64,000 nt of DNA. Source: JBAYIE01 sp965279165. Its GTDB lineage: Bacteria; Bacteroidota; Bacteroidia; UKL13-3. Within the stretch, counting starts at the first letter, position 1; each line of letters opens with the position of its first letter. The stretch covers positions 2,790,001-2,854,000 of the forward strand of contig OZ257140.1 of the NCBI GenBank assembly GCA_965279165.1, read 5' to 3'. Of this stretch, positions 35,115 to 42,212 are shown in pieces. The notes under the pieces are model-generated. The model had not been told where the DNA came from. It was given only the letters and a program-made list of their open reading frames with translations, and did no database searches. Made by a program: the position numbers and the translations under genes.

Positions 35115-36359
35115 ATGGGCAAAAATACATTTTTTACCGGACAGCCAATCTTTACTCAATTAATTTCTTTGATGCCAAGATCACTGATACAGAGTGTAAG
35201 TAAAGAATTCAAAACAGATCATTATTGTAAGAGTTTCAAAGGGTATGATCATCTAATTACGATGTTGTACTGTTCTTTTCATCAATGCACTTCTATTCGA
35301 GAGGTAACAACAGGTATGCAGGCTAGTGCCCATCGACTGTTGCATTTAGGGCTTCAGCGAACGCCCCGCAGAAGTACGTTGTCAGATGCCAACAAAAGAC
35401 GAGACTCGAATTATTTTCAGACCATATTTCACAAGTTGTATGCGCATCACTTTGGCTTTTTACCGGACAGCCGAAAGAAGAAGAATGGACTGATTGATAA
35501 ATTATTCATAATAGACTCAACAACTATTAGTCTGTTCACAGATGTGATGCGCAGCACAGGAAGCTTTAGTTTAAATGGAAAGAAAAAGGGTGGAGCAAAG
35601 GCACATATGGTTGTTAGTGCCAAAAATGATCTACCCTGTTTTGTAAGAATAACTGAAGGGAAAGTCAGTGATACAAAATTCTTACAACTTATTGACCTTC
35701 CCAAAGGATCAATCATCGTAATGGATAAGGGATATCGCAATTATCAGAAACTGATTGAATGGACTGAAAAGGAGATAGAGTGGGTCACGAGATTACACGG
35801 AAGAGCTGTCTGGGAGGTTCAACAGGATTTAGAAGTTAATCAGAGACAAAAGGCACTTGGGGTAATCAGTGATAGTGTTATCAATCTGGGCAACCCAAGA
35901 ACAGTGTCAATCAATCCTTTGCAAACAGTCAGACTTGTGACATTCTTTGATAAAAAGAGTAAACGTTCCTTTCAATTTATAAGCAACAAATTCAACTGTA
36001 GTCCTGCAACAATCGCCAACCTGTATAAAAAAAGATGGCAGATTGAACTTCTCTTTAAACGACTAAAACAGAATTATCCTCTTCACAGTTTTTTAGGAGA
36101 TAATGAAAATGCTATCAAAATTCAGATTTGGTGCTCCTTAATAGCTGACCTGCTTCTGAAAGTGATTAAGGATCGAGTAGAGAAAAAGGGGCAAAGGAAA
36201 TGGTCATTCGCTAACTTGGCTAGTTTAATCAGAATCCATCTTTCAACATACATAAATGTAATGGCATTTCTACTTAATCCGGAAAAATCACTCATTGGAT
36301 ATGGATCTAAATCGACCAATCAACAATTGCCTTTATTTGAAAAGGGGGCTTACTTTTAG
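35115..36359 (+). CDS. IS4-family transposase
   Basis: A 414-residue DDE transposase. Catalytic candidates: D in IIDSTTISLF, D in IVMDKGYRNY and E in the YREK signature, which matches exactly as Y-x2-R-x3-E-x6-K in YKKRWQIELLFKRLK. The N-terminal region (SLMPRSLIQ, CTSIREVTTG) fits the domain often found before the catalytic domain in this family. Intact start to stop, so the element may be active. Confidence 0.93.
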   Translation: MGKNTFFTGQPIFTQLISLMPRSLIQSVSKEFKTDHYCKSFKGYDHLITMLYCSFHQCTSIREVTTGMQASAHRLLHLGLQRTPRRSTLSDANKRRDSNYFQTIFHKLYAHHFGFLPDSRKKKNGLIDKLFIIDSTTISLFTDVMRSTGSFSLNGKKKGGAKAHMVVSAKNDLPCFVRITEGKVSDTKFLQLIDLPKGSIIVMDKGYRNYQKLIEWTEKEIEWVTRLHGRAVWEVQQDLEVNQRQKALGVISDSVINLGNPRTVSINPLQTVRLVTFFDKKSKRSFQFISNKFNCSPATIANLYKKRWQIELLFKRLKQNYPLHSFLGDNENAIKIQIWCSLIADLLLKVIKDRVEKKGQRKWSFANLASLIRIHLSTYINVMAFLLNPEKSLIGYGSKSTNQQLPLFEKGAYF

Positions 36360-36468
36360 GTTTACAAATGGAATACCTTTGTTTTAAAGAGTCCACAAGG
36401 ATCAAAACACTAATTTGCATTTTCCCCGGACAACAGTGAATGAACATCCCTGAATAAGGTTGACCGGT

Positions 36469-37305
36469 TTAAACTAAGACTTCATCATCAAAAATAGTAA
36501 TATTAGGGATAGAATTGAATTGATTATTTAACCATTTGTTTTCAAAGTCTACTGGACTAAGTTTTCCAAGATTATTATGTGGTCGAATATTGTTGTAATG
36601 AGTTACTGCATTCTTTACGCACTTCTTAATCTGACATAGGTTTTTCGGTTTCCAATAATCTAAATATTCTTCTTTGATAGTTCTGTTAATTCGTTCAGCA
36701 TATGCGTTATCTTGTGCTTTAAGTGCCATACTTAATTGACAATTATTATCCTTCAATACATTCACATAGTCTCCATATTCATATTGACTTCCTCTATCTG
36801 AATGATGAATAATCGGAGCTTTATTGTGCACCAATGCTCCCTTTAAAGCCTTCATATTTGCAGTTGCCCGCATATTATCAGAGACTTGATAACCTACGAT
36901 TTTCTTAGTATAAACATCTATGATGAATACCGCATAGCAGAAGTGATCTCCAGCATCAATGTATGTTATGTCGGATTGCCAAATCATGGAAGGGGCATTA
37001 ATCCTCATCCCTTTGATTAGGTTTGGATAGTGTTTATTGCCTGAATAAGTTGTCCTTCTAAAATTCCGCTTCTTCTTGATTCTAAAACCTAAATCCATCA
37101 GAAGTTCTATAAATCGATCCCTTCCAATAAATTCTGGCTTTAGTGTGTAATACATCTTTTCAACCCCACAACCAGGGTGTTCTTGCCTTAACTCCTCAGC
37201 TTCCATTACAAGCGCTTTTGTAGCCTTATTAAAAGCTAATTGTCGCATGGCATATTGATTAACAGCTTGTTTGCTTATTCCAACTTCTTTGTAAAGCTGA
37301 TTCAT
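36469..37305 (-). CDS. IS3-family transposase catalytic subunit (orfB)
   Basis: A 278-residue integrase-core protein when started at ATG 37305. DDE residues: D in WQSDITYID, D in IHHSDRGSQYE and E in NAYAERINRT. The HTH_21-like region (MYYTLKPEFIGRDRFIELL) precedes the core. Its frame is open upstream into the end of orfA in the -1 register, so the true product is probably an orfA-orfB fusion made by frameshifting; orfA's stop is 8 bases upstream of this ATG. Confidence 0.9.
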   Translation of the reverse strand: MNQLYKEVGISKQAVNQYAMRQLAFNKATKALVMEAEELRQEHPGCGVEKMYYTLKPEFIGRDRFIELLMDLGFRIKKKRNFRRTTYSGNKHYPNLIKGMRINAPSMIWQSDITYIDAGDHFCYAVFIIDVYTKKIVGYQVSDNMRATANMKALKGALVHNKAPIIHHSDRGSQYEYGDYVNVLKDNNCQLSMALKAQDNAYAERINRTIKEEYLDYWKPKNLCQIKKCVKNAVTHYNNIRPHNNLGKLSPVDFENKWLNNQFNSIPNITIFDDEVLV

Positions 37306-37313
37306 CGAATAAG

Positions 37314-37712
37314 TTACTTTTTCTTGGTTCTGCCGGAACCAGTTGATTGTGGGGTGTTGAAGTTTTTTTTGATATCTATTTTTAGATCATCTTTAGCAAT
37401 CTCAATCATCTTTTCCAAAAAATCTATCTTGATTTGCTTCTGACCAACCATTTGTTCGAGCTCCTTTATCCTTTGCTCAAGTTGCTTTAGCTTATCCATA
37501 CTACTTGTTTTAAATTCTATGACTCGATACCCCCTTTCATTAAAAGTAGAGTATTTATAAATCCAATTGTAAATGCTCGCATCTGAGACCCCATAAAGTC
37601 GCTCGAGTTGATGAACACTGAATTTGCCTCCTTCAAACAAGGATACTAATTCCTTTTTAAATTCCTCTGAATAATGTCGTTGCTTCTGAATTTGTTTTAA
37701 ATTTGCTTTCAT
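37314..37712 (-). CDS. IS3-family transposase DNA-binding subunit (orfA)
   Basis: A 132-residue protein with a helix-turn-helix (RHYSEEFKKELVSLFEGG, then LYGVSDASIYNWIYKY) and a C-terminal leucine-zipper-like coiled coil (LEQRIKELEQMVGQ). It recognises the element's ends. The frame ends in AAG AAA AAG TAA; slipping back one base on the A run joins it to orfB. Confidence 0.9.
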   Translation of the reverse strand: MKANLKQIQKQRHYSEEFKKELVSLFEGGKFSVHQLERLYGVSDASIYNWIYKYSTFNERGYRVIEFKTSSMDKLKQLEQRIKELEQMVGQKQIKIDFLEKMIEIAKDDLKIDIKKNFNTPQSTGSGRTKKK

Positions 37713-37754
37713 ATAAATTGACTTTTATGGTCAACCTATACCAGGGACATACAG

Positions 37755-37789
37755 AATGACCAATGACTAATGACCAATGCCTAATGCCT
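37755..37789. repeat. Five tandem AATGNCY heptamers
   Basis: AATGACC, AATGACT, AATGACC, AATGCCT, AATGCCT follow one another without gaps and run into the lipocalin stop codon at 37788. They continue the tract interrupted by the two insertion sequences. Confidence 0.8.
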
Positions 37790-38324
37790 ACTTCGTCTGA
37801 TTCACCCGAATGAGTTCCGAAACATTGTATCCTTTTTTAAGCGCGATATTTACCAAGGTATTGTAGGTATTTATTTCCATGGTATCGGTTCGGGATAAGA
37901 GCCAGAGGTATTGGTAATCCGGACTGCCAACCAAAACATTTTGGTATTCTTTATCAATTGCCAACACCCAATAATCGGCATAAAACGGCCAGAAAAAGGT
38001 TACTTTAATTTTTGATTTTGTTAATGTATCCGGAATGTATGCTTTGCCGGTTGCACTTTTTGATTTGCTATGGTCGTTTTTTAAAAGTCCTTTGTTTTCT
38101 ACCTTGATTTTGCCTTTTGGAAGCAAAGAATAATTTGCCGTGATGCAATCCAAATCCTTCTCAAATCGGTTTGGAAGACGGGCAATTTCGTACCAGGTTC
38201 CGGTGTACTTTTCGAGGTTAAAATCGGTTATTACTTCCGGGGTATTTTTAGATGTGGAACACGAAATCAATAAGAATAAGGTAATAAATAAAATAGATGG
38301 ATTCCGGTTTTTTAAAACATTCAT
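37788..38324 (-). CDS. Lipocalin (Blc-like) lipoprotein
   Basis: A 178-residue protein. The signal peptide ends in a lipobox LLISC with C22. The lipocalin signature is clear: GTWYEIARLPNRFEKD, then ITANYSLL, and a late strand YLWLLSRT. Bacterial lipocalin Blc is an outer-membrane lipoprotein that binds lysophospholipid or fatty acids. Its start codon overlaps the symporter stop by four bases, so it is the last gene of a four-gene coupled operon. Confidence 0.92.
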   Translation of the reverse strand: MNVLKNRNPSILFITLFLLISCSTSKNTPEVITDFNLEKYTGTWYEIARLPNRFEKDLDCITANYSLLPKGKIKVENKGLLKNDHSKSKSATGKAYIPDTLTKSKIKVTFFWPFYADYWVLAIDKEYQNVLVGSPDYQYLWLLSRTDTMEINTYNTLVNIALKKGYNVSELIRVNQTK

Positions 38325-40036
38325 GGTGCAAATTTAACCTTATTTGATGGAACCGTAAACTGTATTATCCGGGCAAAAATTAATACGAGCAAACAACCAA
38401 TAACATTAAGCCAAAGGAAGGATACAATGTCTGCGATATAAATAAGGATTATTGCAACTTCGGTGATTAAAGCAGCATAAAAAACGGCTTTGCCTTGGAT
38501 GTTTTTAAGGTAAAATGCCACGATAAAAATGCCAAGGATGGTTCCATAAAAAAGGCTTCCAAGGATATTAACCGCTTCAATTAAACTTCCAAGTTGAGAG
38601 GCAAACATGGCAGTTGCAATACAAAACAACCCCCAAAAAAGGGTGGAATATTTGGCAATGAAATAATAATGTCGATCGCTTTTGTTCGGAAACCAGATGC
38701 GTTTGTATAAATCAATCACCGTAGTAGAGGCTAGCGAATTAAGTGCAGCAGCAATGCTTCCCCATGCTGCAAGAAAAATTATGGCGATGAGCAATCCGAT
38801 TAAACCAACCGGTAAATGATGCACAACAAAATATAAAAAAATATAATTGGTATCATTCAGGTCGGCAGATGCATCGGCTTTTTTTATTAACGCAATACCT
38901 TCTTTGCGTATGGATAATTTAGTTGTATTGATACGTTTTAATTCATTTACAGTAGCTGCTGTAGGTTGTTTGTTATGTATGTGTTCAATTAGTTTGTGTG
39001 TGTGGCTTCCCGTTAATCGATTCAACGAATCGTAGCGGTATTCAATATCCGCAAGTTGGGGGGCATGCGTTCCGATTCTTATTTTTTCCAATTGTTTTTG
39101 GTTAAAAAATACAGGAGCACTATAAAATGAATAGAAAGAGAATACCAGAATGCCAATCAATAAAATAAAAAATTGCATAGGAACTTTCACCAACCCATTC
39201 ATCAACAAACCAATTCTGCTTTCGTTGATATTTTTAGCCGTTAGGTATCTTCCTACCTGACTTTGATCGGTACCGAAATAAGAAAGCGCCAGAAAAAAAC
39301 CACCAATTAATCCGCTCCAGATATTGTATTTGTCTTTCCACCAATCGGCGTTAGTCGGTTCAAGTTTGGTTTCAATAATATTTAATTTTCCCATTTTACC
39401 GGCAACATCAATGGCATCTTTAAAACCGATTCCTTCGGGTAATAAATGCACTACCATATAACCTGCCAGAAACATTCCCGTAAAAACAATTAAGAGTTGT
39501 TGCATTTGCGTATATGCCACAGCTTTTGCTCCCCCGGTGATGGTATAGATTATTAATAAACCACCCATGATGATATTGGTAAAATAAATATTCCATCCAA
39601 ACAAAGACGAGAGGATAATGGATGGGGCATAGATACTAATGCCGGTTGACAATCCTCTGGAGATTAAAAACAGAATGGAAGTAAATGCACGGGTACGTAA
39701 ATCAAAACGTTGCTCTAGAAATTCGTAGGCCGTAAATACTTTTAGTTTGTGGTAAATAGGAACAAAGGTTATGCAAAGAACAACCATCGCCAAAGGCAAT
39801 CCGAAATAGTATTGCACAAACCGCATACCATCGGTATAGGCCTGACCGGGAGCCGAAAGAAAAGTGATGGCACTTGCTTGGGTTCCCATGATGGAAAGCA
39901 GTATAAGAAACCAACCCATTGAGTTATTGCTCTTCAGATAGCTATCGAGGTTTTTATCGTGCTTGCTTTTATATACACCGTAAACAATAACAGTTGCAAG
40001 GGTAATAATTAATACAAGCCAGTCAATGGTGCTCAT
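38321..40036 (-). CDS. Sodium:solute symporter (SSS family)
   Basis: A 571-residue inner-membrane protein with about 13 helices. TM1 region DWLVLIITLATVIVYGVYKS and GWFLILLSIMGTQASAITFL, then QYYFGLPLA, are typical of the family. A ~70-residue loop around 300-380 carries a predicted cytoplasmic or periplasmic insert (from IRIGTHAPQLADI). Substrate cannot be assigned; relatives carry sugars, sialic acid, amino acids or short acids. It is translationally coupled to a 33-residue membrane peptide upstream and to the lipocalin downstream. Confidence 0.9.
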   Translation of the reverse strand: MSTIDWLVLIITLATVIVYGVYKSKHDKNLDSYLKSNNSMGWFLILLSIMGTQASAITFLSAPGQAYTDGMRFVQYYFGLPLAMVVLCITFVPIYHKLKVFTAYEFLEQRFDLRTRAFTSILFLISRGLSTGISIYAPSIILSSLFGWNIYFTNIIMGGLLIIYTITGGAKAVAYTQMQQLLIVFTGMFLAGYMVVHLLPEGIGFKDAIDVAGKMGKLNIIETKLEPTNADWWKDKYNIWSGLIGGFFLALSYFGTDQSQVGRYLTAKNINESRIGLLMNGLVKVPMQFFILLIGILVFSFYSFYSAPVFFNQKQLEKIRIGTHAPQLADIEYRYDSLNRLTGSHTHKLIEHIHNKQPTAATVNELKRINTTKLSIRKEGIALIKKADASADLNDTNYIFLYFVVHHLPVGLIGLLIAIIFLAAWGSIAAALNSLASTTVIDLYKRIWFPNKSDRHYYFIAKYSTLFWGLFCIATAMFASQLGSLIEAVNILGSLFYGTILGIFIVAFYLKNIQGKAVFYAALITEVAIILIYIADIVSFLWLNVIGCLLVLIFARIIQFTVPSNKVKFAP

Positions 40037-40134
40037 ACATACAAATGGGTTAACCAGCTAAATAAAATTATTTCAATTGCCAATGTTACCAATACCAGCA
40101 AATAAAGTTTGTTGGTATTAGGATGGTTTTCCAT
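40033..40134 (-). CDS. 33-residue single-helix membrane microprotein
   Basis: A short gene on the minus strand: ATG 40134 to TGA 40033-40035. The product starts MENHPNTNKLYLLVLVTLAI and continues EIILFSWLTHLYV: a polar head, one hydrophobic helix (about residues 10-29) and a short tail. Its stop overlaps the symporter ATG (ATGA), and its start overlaps the end of the upstream membrane gene by 17 bases. Overlap on both sides implies it is translated with its neighbours. Some SSS transporters need a small membrane partner, so it may be an accessory subunit; that is inference. Confidence 0.65.
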   Translation of the reverse strand: MENHPNTNKLYLLVLVTLAIEIILFSWLTHLYV

Positions 40135-40813
40135 TATTTGATTTTAACAACTGAAGAATGCATATTAAATGGGAAAACAATACAATTGGGACTACCATAC
40201 ATGGCAACCAAAGAAAAGGGAAATAGAGTATTGCAATATTGGGTTGATCGAATGCTAGTTGCTGGAAAGGAGACGGAGCCGAAAGTGCAGCGCGTATCAC
40301 AATATTGAAAAGCAAACCAAGACAAACAAAATTCCAAATCAGTAAAATTTTAGCCGACCAATTTTTCTTTACATACCCGAAATAATATACTATCGGAGCC
40401 GAAATGCCAGAAATAATATCGGGATTCATTCCTTCAAAGGTCATCAAATCGGGTATGGTTTTTTGAGACGCAAGCCAAAACAAAACCAATTCTACAGGAA
40501 TACGGATAATATGCAAAAAAATTAATTCGGGAGGATTAAAAGAATCGATAAACTGCCTTCCTTTTTGCGTTAAAAACAAGGAGAGAATTAATAGCAATGG
40601 GGGCGCCACCAATAAAATAAATCGGGGAGGTAAGGTATTGGTTACTTCGTAAAAACCGGTTAATCCAATAACCGCTTGCATTGAAATCCATAGCAATGGC
40701 ACGTAAAGGGTTAACTTATTGTGGGCACTGGCTTTGTATAAGAACCTAATGCATAAAAGTGTTGTGAACACAAATACAATAGGGATGTAAGAAGGGAGAT
40801 GAAGTGTAACCAT
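40118..40813 (-). CDS. Multi-pass membrane protein of unknown function
   Basis: A 231-residue protein with about seven hydrophobic helices (for example IPIVFVFTTLLCIRFLY, FILLVAPPLLLILSLFL, IAILYFPFLWLPCMVVPIVL). No family motif I can name, although similar proteins occur throughout Bacteroidota. It is the first gene of the coupled operon with the microprotein, symporter and lipocalin, so a role with that transport system is likely. An alternative is a housekeeping membrane protein that happens to be cotranscribed. Confidence 0.7.
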   Translation of the reverse strand: MVTLHLPSYIPIVFVFTTLLCIRFLYKASAHNKLTLYVPLLWISMQAVIGLTGFYEVTNTLPPRFILLVAPPLLLILSLFLTQKGRQFIDSFNPPELIFLHIIRIPVELVLFWLASQKTIPDLMTFEGMNPDIISGISAPIVYYFGYVKKNWSAKILLIWNFVCLGLLFNIVIRAALSAPSPFQQLAFDQPNIAILYFPFLWLPCMVVPIVLFSHLICILQLLKSNNGKPS

Positions 40814-40917
40814 GGTTAGCAGCTTGTTGCTTTATTCAATTTTAAGAAAAAATAAGATAAATATCAGCATTAATGTTTCCCTTACCAATCTATCTTTGCA
40901 CCGGCTTTTAAGTAAGA

Positions 40918-41283
40918 TTGAAAAGAATTGTACCCATATTATTTTTAACGCTGATGCTGATTCAGTTGTTTAATACCCTTGGTTATATCGGGTGGTTTAA
41001 ATGGAATCAGCAAGAAATTGCTGCGATTTTTTGCGAAAACAAACAACTCCCTTCCAAACATTGCGATGGAAAATGTTATTTGATGAAACAAATCGACAGG
41101 ACTGAAGATGCTAAATCTTCACCAATCCGGATTCAATCAGAGCAAACAGAAATATATTTTTTAGAAAGCAAAACCACCAAACTTAAAGCTGCTTTTATAT
41201 TCGATTCCCCTTTATTATTTTACAATAAAACCGCAATACAACAAAGCGGATTTCCGGTAGAAGTGTTTCAACCTCCTTGTTGA
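40918..41283 (+). CDS. Cysteine-containing exported or membrane-anchored protein, copper-set neighbour
   Basis: A 121-residue protein starting at TTG 40918 (no better ATG is in frame). One N-terminal hydrophobic segment (IVPILFLTLMLIQLF) is followed by FCENKQLPSKHCDGKCYL, a compact C/H cluster that could bind metal or form a disulfide. A final PPC ends the protein. Bacteroidota often encode this kind of protein next to copper-related TonB receptors. Function not established. Confidence 0.65.
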   Translation: MKRIVPILFLTLMLIQLFNTLGYIGWFKWNQQEIAAIFCENKQLPSKHCDGKCYLMKQIDRTEDAKSSPIRIQSEQTEIYFLESKTTKLKAAFIFDSPLLFYNKTAIQQSGFPVEVFQPPC

Positions 41284-41345
41284 GTTAATGTTTCCATTTC
41301 CCGATTTTTTTTATTTCTCTTTTTAACATTTTAACCAACAATTTT

Positions 41346-42203
41346 ATGAAAAATAATATAAAAGCATTTGCTGTTTTATTCGCGCTCATTTCGGTTTTTA
41401 GTTTCGCTTGTACGAAAGAAGAGGAGGATAATACCACCACTCCAACAACCAATAATCCTGACCATGGTATTGCTATTCCATCTAATTTGATAAAAATAGG
41501 AGAAACCTATATGAATGGTGCGGGAGCAAAAGCTGTGGTATATGCCGAACAAAACCTAATAGTAGGTTACAACAAACTATACTTTGCATTGTATGATTCG
41601 TCGACCGGAAACCGCTTAAAAGATGGTCATTTTGAATTAGGAACCGAAATGGATATGGGAACCATGAGCCATAGTTCACCGGTTGAAAATATGGATATAG
41701 AGGCTCCATCCGATCAGTTATGGAAAGCCAATGCAGTATTTAGTATGCCATCCACAGCAGGAACATGGTATTTGCATATGCATTTTCATAACCATGCTAA
41801 TAACAAAGAAGGAGAAGGCGAATTAGTGGTTACAGTAATTCAACCTACGATGGGGCGATTGATTAATTTTCTCGATAGCACCAGAAACAACGCACCTGTA
41901 TTGATATCATTGGTACAACCGGCCAGTCCAAAAGTTGGAACCAACGATTACGAAGTTACCATCCACAATAAAATAGGAATGGATAGTTTTCCGTTTGCCG
42001 ATGATTATACTGTTACTATAAATCCACAGATGATAAGTATGGGGCATGGTTCACCGAATAATGTGAATCCGGTTCATACCCAAAATGGACATTATAATGG
42101 AAAGGCAGTATTTACCATGAGTGGTTTGTGGCGTATTTACATGAATGTAAGCAGAAATGGTGCAGTATTGAAAGACTCCGTTTACTTCGATATCGAATTC
42201 TAG
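41346..42203 (+). CDS. Met/His-rich lipoprotein, putative copper-binding
   Basis: A 285-residue protein with a lipobox FSFAC (C22). The mature part has two beta-domains resembling YtkA/FixH-like folds. Metal-type motifs are dense: MDMGTMSHSSPVENMD, LHMHFHNHANN, ISMGHGSPNN and VHTQNGHYNG. Met-x-x-Met and His clusters of this kind bind Cu(I)/Cu(II). It lies between the Cys-containing protein and an OprC-like receptor, which supports a role in copper capture at the outer membrane or periplasm. Confidence 0.72.
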   Translation: MKNNIKAFAVLFALISVFSFACTKEEEDNTTTPTTNNPDHGIAIPSNLIKIGETYMNGAGAKAVVYAEQNLIVGYNKLYFALYDSSTGNRLKDGHFELGTEMDMGTMSHSSPVENMDIEAPSDQLWKANAVFSMPSTAGTWYLHMHFHNHANNKEGEGELVVTVIQPTMGRLINFLDSTRNNAPVLISLVQPASPKVGTNDYEVTIHNKIGMDSFPFADDYTVTINPQMISMGHGSPNNVNPVHTQNGHYNGKAVFTMSGLWRIYMNVSRNGAVLKDSVYFDIEF

Positions 42204-42212
42204 GAAGTAATT

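Larger units (their letters stand above)
35015..36439 (+). mobile_element. IS4-family insertion sequence, complete
   Basis: A 1425-bp element with terminal inverted repeats of about 21 bp matching at 20 positions: CACTGTTGTCCGAGGAAAAT at the left (35016-35035) against CACTGTTGTCCGGGGAAAAT read inward from the right (36419-36438). It contains one intact transposase. Flanking octamers ATGACCAA and ATGAACAT agree at only 6 of 8 positions, so the target duplication is not secure. It lies in an AATGACY repeat tract. Confidence 0.85.
36448..37746 (-). mobile_element. IS3-family insertion sequence with ACAT target duplication
   Basis: A 1299-bp element. Ends are CCCTGAATAAGGTTGACC at the left and CCCTGGTATAGGTTGACC read inward from the right (15 of 18 matching). 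It is flanked on both sides by ACAT (36444-36447 and 37747-37750), a 4-bp direct repeat of the size typical for IS3. It entered only 8 bases outside the right end of the IS4-type element. Two transposase frames are intact. Confidence 0.88.

Noticed and set aside
35007..36447. 8-bp target duplication of the IS4-type element
   Set aside because: The flanking octamers agree at only 6 of 8 positions in a repetitive tract, so the match is not reliable.
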